This document shows positions 8,497 to 17,766 of a DNA stretch of 64,000 nt, in pieces (the first letter of the stretch is position 1; the number at the start of each line of letters is the position of its first letter). Position numbers and translations under genes: made by a program. The notes under the pieces are model-generated. The model searched no databases, was not told the origin of the DNA, and saw only the letters and a list, made by a program, of their open reading frames with translations. The DNA is from Korobacter sp963703075 (GTDB lineage Bacteria; Acidobacteriota; Terriglobia; Terriglobales; Acidobacteriaceae), in NCBI GenBank assembly GCA_963703075.1, contig OY969786.1:806001-870000 (forward strand), given 5' to 3'.

Positions 8497-8680
8497 GGGG
8501 CTAAAGCCCAGTCCTTCTTGCTTCGGACGGCACGACTGAAGTCGTGCCCTGATACAAACCGTGCTGCAGGGCAAAAGCCTTCTTTTTATCCCGCGGGAAA
8601 GTTCGCTCTTCGCAGGGGCTAAAGCCCGCAAGGGAGTGGATCGTTGCGGCACGACTGAAGTCGTGCGCTTGAAACGGCGG
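8497..8680. repeat. Two further copies of the palindromic repeat family
   Basis: GGGGCTAAAGCCC palindromes at 8497-8509 and 8615-8627 alternate with GGCACGACTGAAGTCGTGCC-type palindromes at 8529-8548 and 8648-8667 (the last base differs in the second). The order and the CTGATACAAAC tail match the array at 4441-4757, but the units are about 119 bp apart rather than 72. Short frames across this stretch come from the repeats and are not genes. Confidence 0.85.
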
Positions 8681-8765
8681 AATGGAGAAGTTTGCGGGGC
8701 GTTGTGAGACTCCGCGGGTCGAACTCATTTTAATTGCGGAGATGGAGATGCCGACGTTGTTGTAA

Positions 8766-8793
8766 CCCACCCTGTCCTGCGGACAAGGGTGGG
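8766..8793 (-). terminator. Hairpin downstream of the M20 peptidase gene, possibly a repeat
   Basis: CCCACCCTGTCC pairs with GGACAAGGGTGGG (one bulged A) about 15 bp beyond the stop codon of the minus-strand peptidase gene. It can act as a terminator although the T tract is weak (TTACAAC). The wording resembles another widespread acidobacterial intergenic repeat, so the two roles may overlap. Confidence 0.5.
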
Positions 8794-8806
8794 GCACCCA
8801 CAGTTC

Positions 8807-9811
8807 TCATTCGTTGTTTAGAAACTGTGCAACTTCGACGTAAAGGTCGATCGCTTCCAGGAGCTCTTGTTTGCTAATGAATTCCTTGGGGGTGTGGGCG
8901 ACGTGGATGGATCCCGGGCCGAGCAGCACTGGTTCGCCCCAGTTGCTCAAGCTGGGAATGTCGGTGGTGAACTTGGCGGTCATGGTGGGGATGCCGGGAA
9001 CGGTACGGAGTTGGACGAAGGGAATCTCGAGCGAGTATTCGCAGCGGGCGTCGGGCGCGACGGCGGCTTCTATATCTTTACGCAACTTTTCCGATGGACC
9101 GACGAGGCGGTAGAGCAGCTGCGCGTTGGCTTTGTCGGGGATGACGTTCGGGGCGCGGCCGCCTTCGATGAGGCCGATGTTCATGGTGCAGGGGCCCACG
9201 TCGGGATTGTTGGGAAGCTCGACCTTGCGGAGTCGCTCGAGGGCATTCAAGAGCTTTTCAATGGCGGAGTCCCCGAGCTCGGGATAGGCGGAGTGCGCCA
9301 TGCGGCCTTCGGCGATGACGCTGACGCGCAGGGCCCCCTTGGAGGCGATGCCGATGCGATTGTCGGTGGGCTCGCCGTTGATGAGGAACTTCGATCCGGG
9401 AGCATGCTGATTGGCCACGTAGGCGCCGGTGCTATCGCGTTCTTCGCCGACGACGAAGAGCAGCCCGGGATGAACGCCCTGGGCACGCAGGCGTTCGGCG
9501 GCGGCGATTTGGGCGGCGATGATGCCCTTGGCGTCGCAGGCGCCGCGGCCGAAGATGCACATCTGGTCCTCGGAGGAGGGAATCCAGGGTGGCACGACGT
9601 CCATGTGAGTCGAGAAAACGATCTTTGGCGTGGGATGGCCGGGAGACGTTGCCCAGATATTAAAGCGGTCTTCTTCCACGGGCATGCGGACGGTTTCGTA
9701 ACCGAACGCTTTCAGTTCGCGGAGCAGCAGCTCTCCAACAGCCGCTTCGTTTCCGGTAATGGACTCGACGTCAATGAGGTTGCGAGTGAGGGCGAAGACA
9801 TCCACGGGCAT
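8807..9811 (-). CDS. M20 family metallopeptidase (ArgE/DapE/CPG2-like)
   Basis: A zinc-dependent amidohydrolase or peptidase of the M20 family, 334 residues. Metal-binding motifs are visible in order: STHMDVVP (His, Asp), GRGACDAKG (bridging Asp), GEERDSTGA (catalytic and ligand Glu), and a final His in HVAHTPKEF. The middle contains the lid/dimerisation domain. No signal peptide is seen, so it should be cytoplasmic. The substrate (acetylornithine, succinyl-DAP or a dipeptide) cannot be told from the sequence, and there are no biosynthetic neighbours. The ATG at 9811 is preferred; an in-frame TTG at 9826 is the alternative. No clear Shine-Dalgarno is present at either. Confidence 0.85.
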   Translation of the reverse strand: MPVDVFALTRNLIDVESITGNEAAVGELLLRELKAFGYETVRMPVEEDRFNIWATSPGHPTPKIVFSTHMDVVPPWIPSSEDQMCIFGRGACDAKGIIAAQIAAAERLRAQGVHPGLLFVVGEERDSTGAYVANQHAPGSKFLINGEPTDNRIGIASKGALRVSVIAEGRMAHSAYPELGDSAIEKLLNALERLRKVELPNNPDVGPCTMNIGLIEGGRAPNVIPDKANAQLLYRLVGPSEKLRKDIEAAVAPDARCEYSLEIPFVQLRTVPGIPTMTAKFTTDIPSLSNWGEPVLLGPGSIHVAHTPKEFISKQELLEAIDLYVEVAQFLNNE

Positions 9812-9880
9812 GGATCGAGAATACAAGGCTGGCGGGCGGAAGATAAAGCGCCGTGGCCGGAACTTGCATCCAACTTGTCG

Positions 9881-10099
9881 ATGGGAAAGAACTGGCCGAC
9901 ATTATTAATGCTCGCGATTGCCGGGGTGGTCTACGCCGTGCTCGGAATTCCCTGGGCAAACATGTTCGGCGGGTGGTGGATCACGATCGTCTTCTACGCG
10001 CTATTGCTGGTGGCGGCACTCTACTGCCGCTGCAATTCCGAGCCTATCCACAGCAAACTCTTCCACCGCAAGATTCGCCGGAGCCCGCAGAACCTGTAA
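9881..10099 (+). CDS. Small two-helix membrane protein
   Basis: A 72-residue frame starting MGKNWPTLLM with two hydrophobic segments (about residues 7-24 and 29-45), the second ending in a Cys-x-Cys pair, then a basic tail with HSKLFHRKIRR. The pattern is typical of a small inner-membrane protein with its positive end in the cytoplasm. It is transcribed divergently from the M20 peptidase and stops 26 bp before the next hydrolase gene. There is no convincing ribosome binding site, and the family is not recognised. Hydrophobicity and charge distribution are the only support. Confidence 0.5.
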   Translation: MGKNWPTLLMLAIAGVVYAVLGIPWANMFGGWWITIVFYALLLVAALYCRCNSEPIHSKLFHRKIRRSPQNL

Positions 10100-10124
10100 A
10101 ACAATCGAGGTAAACTGGGTGGAG

Positions 10125-10796
10125 ATGACTCTCCATGCCACGCCGAACGCATCGATCCGCTCCTTCTTCCTGGAAGGTCCGGCGGGGCGGCTGGAAGCGT
10201 TGTTGAATGGCGGCGCGTCGGATGCCCGGTTCGCAGCGGTGGTGTGCCACCCGCACCCGCTGTTTGGCGGCACCATGCACAACAAAGTCGTGTATCACGC
10301 AATGAAGGCGCTCAACGAATTTGGCTTCCCGGTACTCCGGTTCAATTTTCGTGGGACGGAGTTGAGCGAGGGAGAACACGATTACGGGAAGGGCGAGCAG
10401 GAGGATGTGCGGACCGCCCTGGCGTGGATGAAGCAGGAGTTCTCACTGCCGATCATCTTTGCGGGATTTTCATTTGGAGCGGCGGTTGGATTGCGGGCAG
10501 CGTGTCCGGCGCCGGCCGTGAAGGCGCTTATTTCGCTGGGGACGCCGGTTTCGGCGGATGGGCGTTCGTACACCTACGAATTTCTGAAGGATTGCAGCAA
10601 GCCAAAGCTGTTTGTCAGCGGAGACCGCGACCAGTACGGAGCAGCCGAGCGGCTCTACGAGGTGACAGCGAATGCGGCGGAGCCGAAGCGATTCGTGCTG
10701 ATCCCTGGCGCGGACCATTTCTTCGCAGGACAGCTCACGGCGATGCGTTCGGCGATCGAATCCTGGGTACGCGACATGTTGCTGAACCCTGCGTAA
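10125..10796 (+). CDS. Alpha/beta hydrolase (COG2945-like)
   Basis: A serine hydrolase of 223 residues with the sequence signature of the short COG2945 family: HPHPLFGGTMHNKVV near residue 42, FNFRGTELSEG, the nucleophile elbow GFSFGAA, and a late His in GADHFF. No signal peptide or lid domain is seen. The natural substrate of this family is unknown. The start may be ATG 10125 or the in-frame GTG 10119, which has better spacing from a GAGG at about 10107. It stands alone, 65 bp before the glycerate kinase gene. Confidence 0.85.
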   Translation: MTLHATPNASIRSFFLEGPAGRLEALLNGGASDARFAAVVCHPHPLFGGTMHNKVVYHAMKALNEFGFPVLRFNFRGTELSEGEHDYGKGEQEDVRTALAWMKQEFSLPIIFAGFSFGAAVGLRAACPAPAVKALISLGTPVSADGRSYTYEFLKDCSKPKLFVSGDRDQYGAAERLYEVTANAAEPKRFVLIPGADHFFAGQLTAMRSAIESWVRDMLLNPA

Positions 10797-10847
10797 TTCC
10801 CAAGGTTCGCGGGCCGGCACTTGCTTCGGAGCGGAGGGCGCTCTGGC

Positions 10848-10853
10848 TATAAT
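10848..10853 (+). promoter_or_regulatory. Consensus -10 box immediately upstream of the glycerate kinase gene
   Basis: A perfect TATAAT lies 8 nt before the ATG at 10862. Transcription would begin almost at the start codon, giving a leaderless or nearly leaderless message. The only -35-like hexamer, TTGCTT at 10821-10826, has a long 21-bp spacer. Confidence 0.5.
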
Positions 10854-10861
10854 TGGAAGGT

Positions 10862-12208
10862 ATGGTGAATCCGCTTGATGCGTCGGGACCAGGGACTGCG
10901 AGCGCGACCGCGGATTTCCGTGGAGTGGCGCGACAGATTTTCCTGCACGCGCTGACCGAGTCGAGCATTCGCAAGGCCTTCGACGTTTATGTGCAACTCG
11001 ACCGCGGCATCCTGCGGGTGGGCGAAGATTTGTTCGACCTGGGATCGTTCTCGCGGATTTTCGTAGTCGCCATCGGCAAGGCGGCGCACACCATGGTCGA
11101 GGCGCTGATGACGCACCTGGGCGCGGGGGTGACGGGAATTGTCGCCTGCTCAACTGCGCCGACCACCCAGGTATTCGGATTTCGCTACTACCGCGGCGGT
11201 CATCCTACGCCCAACGCCGACTCGGTGAAGGCTGCGGACGCCATCCTGAAATCTCTCGGCACGCACGCTTCGCGATCGCTGGTGCTTTACCTGGTGAGCG
11301 GGGGAGCGTCGGCGATTGTGGAGAAGCCGGTGGACGATGCCATCTCGCTGGACGACCTGATGGCGACCTACCGGGTGCTGGTGCATTCGGGGGCGCCGAT
11401 TCGTGAGATCAACGCGGTGCGCAAACATCTTTCCGCGACCAAAGGCGGGCGACTGGCGCAGGTCGCTTCGCCGGCGCAGCAGGTCTCAATCCTGGTTTCA
11501 GATGTGCCGGATGGGGCTTCGGATTCGCTGGCTTCGGGGCCAACTATGCCGGATACGACGTCGGTGGACGAGTGTTACGAGATCGTGCGGAAACATAAAA
11601 TGCTGCGGCAGTTTCCGGCGTCGGTACGAGAGCTTTTCGATCGCGGACTTCTGGAAGAGACCCCGAAGCATGGCGATCCTGCGTTCGATCGGTCGCGGTT
11701 CTGGACGATTCTCTCGAACGAGACAGCGCGCAAGAATGCGGTGGGCAAAGCGGCGATGAGCGGTTTCGCAGTGGAAGTGGATAACAGCTGCGACGATTGG
11801 GACTACGCGGACGCCGCCGACCACTTGTTGCGCAAGCTGCGCGAATTGCGCAAAGGCGTGTCGCGGGTGTGCCTGATCTCGGGCGGCGAAGTGACGGTCA
11901 AGGTTTCCGGCGATGCGGGGATTGGCGGTCGCAACCAGCAGTTCGCGCTTTATTGCGCGAAGAAGATTGCCGGCGAGCCGATTACGGTGTTGAGCGCGGG
12001 CACGGATGGCATCGACGGAAACAGCCCGGCAGCGGGCGGCCTGGTGGATGGCACGACCATGCAGCGGGCCGAAGCTTTGGGGATTGACGTGGCGGGAGCG
12101 CTGCGAGGCTTCGATGCGTTTCCGGTCCTGGAGGCGCTGGGGGATGCGATCATCACTGGACCGACGGGGAACAACATCCGGGATTTGAGGATTCTGTTGG
12201 CGTATTAA
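10862..12208 (+). CDS. Glycerate kinase, MOFRL family
   Basis: ATP-dependent glycerate 2-kinase of the class found in serine-cycle and tartrate/glyoxylate pathways (TtuD/GckA-like), 448 residues. The N-terminal DUF4147 domain has AIGKAAHTMVEA and LVSGGASAIVEKP. The C-terminal MOFRL domain has LISGGEVTVKV, GIGGRNQQFAL and SAGTDGIDGNSPAAGG. It converts glycerate to 2-phosphoglycerate, feeding lower glycolysis. The start is ATG 10862; GTG 10865 or TTG 10853 are possible. A -10 box lies directly upstream, so initiation may be leaderless. No operon partner is present. Confidence 0.9.
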   Translation: MVNPLDASGPGTASATADFRGVARQIFLHALTESSIRKAFDVYVQLDRGILRVGEDLFDLGSFSRIFVVAIGKAAHTMVEALMTHLGAGVTGIVACSTAPTTQVFGFRYYRGGHPTPNADSVKAADAILKSLGTHASRSLVLYLVSGGASAIVEKPVDDAISLDDLMATYRVLVHSGAPIREINAVRKHLSATKGGRLAQVASPAQQVSILVSDVPDGASDSLASGPTMPDTTSVDECYEIVRKHKMLRQFPASVRELFDRGLLEETPKHGDPAFDRSRFWTILSNETARKNAVGKAAMSGFAVEVDNSCDDWDYADAADHLLRKLRELRKGVSRVCLISGGEVTVKVSGDAGIGGRNQQFALYCAKKIAGEPITVLSAGTDGIDGNSPAAGGLVDGTTMQRAEALGIDVAGALRGFDAFPVLEALGDAIITGPTGNNIRDLRILLAY

Positions 12209-12215
12209 GCGCAGA

Positions 12216-12256
12216 ACAGCAGGTTCCTACGTCGCTGCGCTCCTCTGGATGACAAG
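12216..12256. repeat. Dispersed about 40-bp repeat, copy B
   Basis: It starts with ACAGCAGGTTCC and ends with CTCTGGATGACAAG, close to copy C at 30158-30202 and more distant from copy A at 7937-7978. It begins 7 bp after the glycerate kinase stop codon. Confidence 0.7.
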
Positions 12257-12368
12257 AGAGCTGGTTGGTAATCGAGCGGCATGTTGGGCTGGCCGGGACC
12301 TCTTGAAGGCTGGCCTTTGACGCTTCTTACCCCAGCGGCTAAAGCCGGTCTCTTGGGAGCGCGGTTTC

Positions 12369-12566
12369 GGCGACGTAAACGTCGCCGCTACCTCGAAGCT
12401 TGTTTTAACGCTTGGACGTGAATGACGCCGCTACCTCAGCTACCTCAAAGCTTGTTTTAACCCATGGACGTCAATGACGCCGCTACCTCAAAGCTTGTTT
12501 AACGCTTGGACGTGAACGTCGCCGCTACCTCAAAGCTTAACGCTTGCTTTCAACGTCAACGCTGTT
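12369..12566. repeat. Tandem array of 42-52 bp units containing HindIII-like AAGCTT
   Basis: The array begins with the perfect palindrome GGCGACGTAAACGTCGCC (12369-12386). It continues with four units built on CGCCGCTACCTCAAAGCTTG, TTTTAACGCTTGGACGT and variants. AAGCTT occurs at 12396, 12448, 12491 and 12533 (spacing 52, 43, 42). Later units lose the palindrome by single changes (GTGAATGACG for GTGAACGTCG), then degrade. It looks like slippage-type amplification of a palindromic intergenic element. Confidence 0.8.
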
Positions 12567-13457
12567 TTAATCCTTCGCGAAAATCTTGGTTTTGCCTTCT
12601 TCGAGGACCAGCACCTGGCGGGTGATGTGGCGGGACTCGGCTTCGGCGAGAAGGCGATCGACGGGCTCTTCCATCGGTTCATGCGAGAGACGGAAGGTGC
12701 CGTAGTGCATGGGGATCATGCAATGCGCTTTGAGATCGACGAAGGCCTGGACGGCGTCTTCGGGGCTGGTATGCACGTTGCGAAAGGATTCAGGATGGTA
12801 GGCGCCGATGGGGAGCAGGGCTATCTTAGGATGCAGGCGCGCGCCGATTTCACGGAAGCCGTCGAAGTACGCGGTGTCGCCGGAGTGATAGAGAGAGTGG
12901 GTGCCGGCTTTGAGAACGAATCCGCCGTAGCCGCGGTGCATATCGCGAATAATGCGCGCGCCCCAGTGACGCGATGGGGTGTGGGTGATCTCGAGGGATC
13001 CGAACTTCGTACTTTGCCACCAATCCATTTCAATGACGCGTTCCATGCCGAGATCGGAGACGAGATCTCCGACGTTGCGGGGCACGACGATGGTCGGGCG
13101 CTTGCCGAATTTGCGGGCATTCGATCGGGCGATGGCGCGTAATGAGGGACGGTGGAGGTGGTCGAAGTGAGCGTGAGAGACGAGGATAAGATCGATGCAG
13201 GGGAGGTCGGCGATGCGGACGCCGGCGCGGCGCAGACGCTTCAGGACGAAGATCCACGGCGCATAGTTAGGATCGACAACAATATTCTTACCAGCGATTT
13301 GGATAAGAAAGCTGGAGTGCCCAATGAAGGTGATTCCGAGTTCCTGAGGCTTGGCCTGGATAGGCTGATGAGCTACCCCGGTGCGGGGAGTCATGGCCGA
13401 GTGGCGAACCAATTTGCCGAACTGTTTTGCTTTCTTGCGAAGGGTGATCTTCAGCAT
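12567..13457 (-). CDS. Metallo-beta-lactamase-fold hydrolase (NAPE-PLD / COG2220 type)
   Basis: A Zn-dependent hydrolase of 296 residues. The metal motif SHAHFDH is at residues 94-100 (H95, H97, D99, H100), with later ligands in TPSRHWGAR, HSGDTAYFDGF and IPMHYGTF. The spacing and the long N-terminal segment with FIGHSSFLIQIAGKNIVVDP match COG2220 proteins related to N-acyl-phosphatidylethanolamine phospholipase D and UlaG. Activity cannot be assigned more precisely. The ATG at 13457 is preferred to the upstream TTG at 13484. It lies alone, divergent from tlyA. Confidence 0.85.
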   Translation of the reverse strand: MLKITLRKKAKQFGKLVRHSAMTPRTGVAHQPIQAKPQELGITFIGHSSFLIQIAGKNIVVDPNYAPWIFVLKRLRRAGVRIADLPCIDLILVSHAHFDHLHRPSLRAIARSNARKFGKRPTIVVPRNVGDLVSDLGMERVIEMDWWQSTKFGSLEITHTPSRHWGARIIRDMHRGYGGFVLKAGTHSLYHSGDTAYFDGFREIGARLHPKIALLPIGAYHPESFRNVHTSPEDAVQAFVDLKAHCMIPMHYGTFRLSHEPMEEPVDRLLAEAESRHITRQVLVLEEGKTKIFAKD

Positions 13458-13705
13458 GAACGTACTTCTATTAGACGCAGCCAAGGGTAGTCGCGATGCG
13501 GAATTGGTGCAATCGGAACGGAAGTTACGGAGAGACTCTGGCTGGACGGTTTTTCAACACGCGTGTGCAAAACATTGTGGAAAAATGGATTGGAATTCAC
13601 AAATCAGCAACAATGATGCGTATTTGACCTCCTTGCACCATTGTGGGTGCGAGCAAATGCAACGCTCCTGATTCGAGAATCGAATGTAGATGTTAGGCGG
13701 CCGCG

Positions 13706-14464
13706 GTGAAAGTTCGTCTTGACAAATTGCTCGTGGAACGTGCGCTGGTGCCTTCCCGCGAGCGGGCGCAGGCGCTCATCCTGGCGGGACGCGTCCTGGT
13801 GAACGAACAGAAGGTGGAGAAGGCGGGCGTGCCGGTCGAACCGGACGTTGCGATACGGTTGCTCGGCGATGCTCAGCGCTACGTGGGGCGCGGCGGACTC
13901 AAACTGGAGCGGGCGCTGGAGCATTGGAAGCTGGATGTGAGCGGCAGGACTTGCATGGATGTAGGTGCTTCGACCGGTGGCTTTACCGATTGCTTTTTGC
14001 AGCATGGAGCTTCGCAGGTGATCGCGGTCGATACCGGGTTCGGGCAAATCGATGCGAAGCTGCGGGCGGATGAGGGGGTGCATCTGCTGGAGCGGACGAA
14101 CGCGCGTTATCTCACGCGCACGCAGGTGGAACAGGTTTCTAGCGGTGGTTTGTTGCCCGATGTGGCGGCGATGGATGTGTCGTTTATCTCTGCTACACTC
14201 GTGCTTCCGGCGGTGGTTGCGGTGCTGCGGCAGGCAACGGCGGAGCGCAAACAGCTCATCGTGCTGGTGAAACCGCAGTTCGAGGTCGGTCGCGAGCGGG
14301 TGGGCAAAGGCGGGATCGTGCGCGATGAAACGGCCCAGCAGTTTGCCGTAACGAAAGTCCGGGAGTGCGTGGCCGCACTGGGCGGGCAGGCGGTGGACGT
14401 AATCGATTCCCCGGTGCTGGGGGCGGAAGGGAACCGCGAGTTCCTGATGTATTGCGAACTATGA
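13706..14464 (+). CDS. tlyA: TlyA family rRNA 2'-O-methyltransferase / hemolysin-like
   Basis: SAM-dependent RNA 2'-O-ribose methyltransferase of 252 residues. The N-terminal S4 RNA-binding domain (KVRLDKLLVERALVPSRERA, residues 2-21 onward) precedes an FtsJ-type Rossmann methyltransferase (MDVGASTGGFTDCFLQHGA, VIAVDTGFGQ, DVSFISATLVL, LVKPQFEVG). In Mycobacterium TlyA methylates 16S and 23S rRNA; the target here is inferred by family. The GTG start at 13706 is preceded by AGGCGG. Its stop overlaps the nadK start in an ATGA sequence, so the two are translationally coupled. The tlyA-NAD kinase pairing is common in bacteria. Confidence 0.93.
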   Translation: MKVRLDKLLVERALVPSRERAQALILAGRVLVNEQKVEKAGVPVEPDVAIRLLGDAQRYVGRGGLKLERALEHWKLDVSGRTCMDVGASTGGFTDCFLQHGASQVIAVDTGFGQIDAKLRADEGVHLLERTNARYLTRTQVEQVSSGGLLPDVAAMDVSFISATLVLPAVVAVLRQATAERKQLIVLVKPQFEVGRERVGKGGIVRDETAQQFAVTKVRECVAALGGQAVDVIDSPVLGAEGNREFLMYCEL

Positions 14465-15324
14465 CCATGAAATCGGTTGCGATCCTCTCGAAACCGGCGA
14501 AGCCGGAACTCAGCGAAATCATTCCTCCCTTGTCAAAGTGGCTGGCGCGCCACGGGTACGAGGTGATCTTCGACGAGCAGACGGCGGCGTATGTCGCGGG
14601 AAGCCGGGCGGTGGACCGGGCACAGCTGGCGGGGATGCAGCCTGAGTTTGCGATTGTGCTGGGGGGTGACGGCACGTTGCTTTCTGCTTCGCGAGCGCTG
14701 GCCCCGGCGCATATCCCGATTCTCGCCGTGAACCTGGGGTCGCTGGGTTTTCTCACCGAGGTTCCGCTCGGCGAGATGTACAACACGCTGGAAAAGGTAT
14801 TGGCCTGCAACTGTCCGACGGATGAGCGGACGATGCTGGCATGCGACCTGACGCGCAAGGGCGAGGTGCTGCACTCGTTCACGGCGCTGAACGACGTGGT
14901 GGTGAATAAGAGTGCGATCGCGCGACTGGTTGGTTTCGATCTATCGATCAACGGACGCTACGTGTTCGGATACAAGGCGGACGGAGTCATCGTCGCAACG
15001 CCGACCGGATCGACGGCGTATTCGCTGGCGGCAGGCGGACCGGTGCTGATGCCTTCGGTCTCGGCTTTCCAGATTACGCCGGTGTGTCCGCACTCGCTGA
15101 CGCATCGTCCGGTGGTGGTGCCGGATACGGGGACGATTGGGATTGCGGTGCGCAGCAATGGCGAGGCGGCATTCCTGACGATTGACGGGCAGGTGGGCGA
15201 ACCGTTGAAAGATGGGGACGAAGTGGTTTGCCGGAAGGCAACGTACTGCGTGAAGCTACTGCAGACGCGGCAATCGTTCTTTGAGGTTTTGCGCGACAAG
15301 TTGAAGTGGGGCGAGCGGGAATAA
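14461..15324 (+). CDS. nadK: NAD kinase
   Basis: ATP- or polyphosphate-dependent NAD kinase that makes NADP, 287 residues. The signature GGDGT is at residues 68-72, followed by the conserved LNDVVV and ATPTGSTAYSLAAGGP motifs; the C-terminal beta domain is complete. The start at 14461 overlaps the tlyA stop codon (ATGA), which fixes the N-terminus better than the longer frame starting inside tlyA. A second ATG two codons later is possible. With polyphosphate genes nearby in the window, polyphosphate could be a phosphate donor, but that is speculation. Confidence 0.95.
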   Translation: MTMKSVAILSKPAKPELSEIIPPLSKWLARHGYEVIFDEQTAAYVAGSRAVDRAQLAGMQPEFAIVLGGDGTLLSASRALAPAHIPILAVNLGSLGFLTEVPLGEMYNTLEKVLACNCPTDERTMLACDLTRKGEVLHSFTALNDVVVNKSAIARLVGFDLSINGRYVFGYKADGVIVATPTGSTAYSLAAGGPVLMPSVSAFQITPVCPHSLTHRPVVVPDTGTIGIAVRSNGEAAFLTIDGQVGEPLKDGDEVVCRKATYCVKLLQTRQSFFEVLRDKLKWGERE

Positions 15325-15327
15325 GAA

Positions 15328-15347
15328 AGGCGGCCCGCAGGCCGCCT
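15328..15347 (-). terminator. Terminator hairpin between convergent nadK and BON-domain gene
   Basis: AGGCGGCC (15328-15335) and GGCCGCCT (15340-15347) form a perfect 8-bp stem with a CGCA loop. On the minus strand it is followed by TTCTTATTC, so it serves the BON-domain gene best. It may also slow transcription from nadK, whose stop codon is 3 bp away. Confidence 0.75.
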
Positions 15348-15354
15348 CGCGATG

Positions 15355-15918
15355 CTACTTCTTCTTGCCGCCGTCCGAGGGGACGACCTGCAGGTTGTTC
15401 TTCACCTCGAAGACTCCCGACACGCCGTTGGCACGAATGCCGGCCAGGTTTTTGTCGGCCTCGTTGTCGACCACACCCTCCAGGCTTACGTGGCCGCCTT
15501 TCACGATGATGCGAATCGGTTTGATGGTGCCGAGGTCATACTTCTGAAGCGGGCCATATCCGTAGATTGCGCGGAAGAGGCGAACGCGTAGGCGGTCGTC
15601 CATCGGCGACGGCGGGAGCACTTCGATCTGGTTATCCACCGACTGGACGCCTTCGATGTGCTTCACGGAATTCTCCGCGTCGGACTTGGTGACGGGACGA
15701 GTCACCGCCCCTGTGAGGGTCACGCTATTGCCCGTCACCTTGAAACCGATGATGTCGAACACGCCGTAGTAGGGAAGCATCAGGATCTCATGGCGAACTT
15801 CACGAGCGATGCGAGATTCCTCTTGCGGCGATACCTCGCCGGGCGATACCTGCTGCGACTGGGCCACGGCCAGGGCGGCGGAAAACAGCATCAAAACAAC
15901 TGACAGAGCTTTCTTCAT
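15355..15918 (-). CDS. Secreted BON-domain protein
   Basis: A periplasmic protein of 187 residues with a signal peptide (MKKALSVVLMLFSAALAVAQ) and two BON domains, at about residues 35-103 (DIIGFKVTGNSVTLTGAVTRP, then VDNQIEVLPPS) and 108-180 (IRIIVKGGHVSLEGVV, then FEVKNNLQVVP). BON domains bind phospholipid or envelope polymers (OsmY, DolP). A lysine-rich end (GGKKK) closes the protein. It is divergent from hutU across a 136-bp gap. Confidence 0.87.
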   Translation of the reverse strand: MKKALSVVLMLFSAALAVAQSQQVSPGEVSPQEESRIAREVRHEILMLPYYGVFDIIGFKVTGNSVTLTGAVTRPVTKSDAENSVKHIEGVQSVDNQIEVLPPSPMDDRLRVRLFRAIYGYGPLQKYDLGTIKPIRIIVKGGHVSLEGVVDNEADKNLAGIRANGVSGVFEVKNNLQVVPSDGGKKK

Positions 15919-16054
15919 TGCCTTTCCATCCTCCGAACTCTTCGATGCGATTAAACCCGAGTACGGTCGATTTGTTTCGACTTAGGCAGGTTCGAGGCGG
16001 GTGCGAGCTGCACCTCATTTACAGCGGCGCGGCAAAGCACTAACATCCTCGATT

Positions 16055-17728
<1,674 letters not shown>

Positions 17729-17732
17729 ATGA

Positions 17733-17757
17733 GCGCAGGATGAAGCGCATCCTGCGC
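17733..17757 (+). other. Perfect hairpin at the hutU-hutI junction
   Basis: GCGCAGGAT (17733-17741) pairs with ATCCTGCGC (17749-17757) around a 7-nt loop. It begins 5 bp after the hutU stop and ends 9 bp before the preferred hutI start, and it buries the ATG at 17740. It may stabilise the hutU message, attenuate hutI translation, or simply be fortuitous. Confidence 0.55.
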
Positions 17758-17766
17758 CGCTCACCT

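Larger units (their letters stand above)
12209..12566. other. Repeat-filled intergenic region between convergent genes
   Basis: About 360 bp between the 3' ends of the glycerate kinase and the metallo-hydrolase. It holds a copy of the dispersed 40-bp repeat, a CGGCTAAAGCCG palindrome at 12334-12345 related to the GGGGCTAAAGCCC family, and a short tandem array. No gene is supported, and no simple terminator is apparent. Confidence 0.75.

Noticed and set aside
8867..9880. Upstream part of a 410-codon plus-strand frame ending at 10099
   Set aside because: It is the shadow of the M20 peptidase; only the last 72 codons have the character of a small membrane protein.
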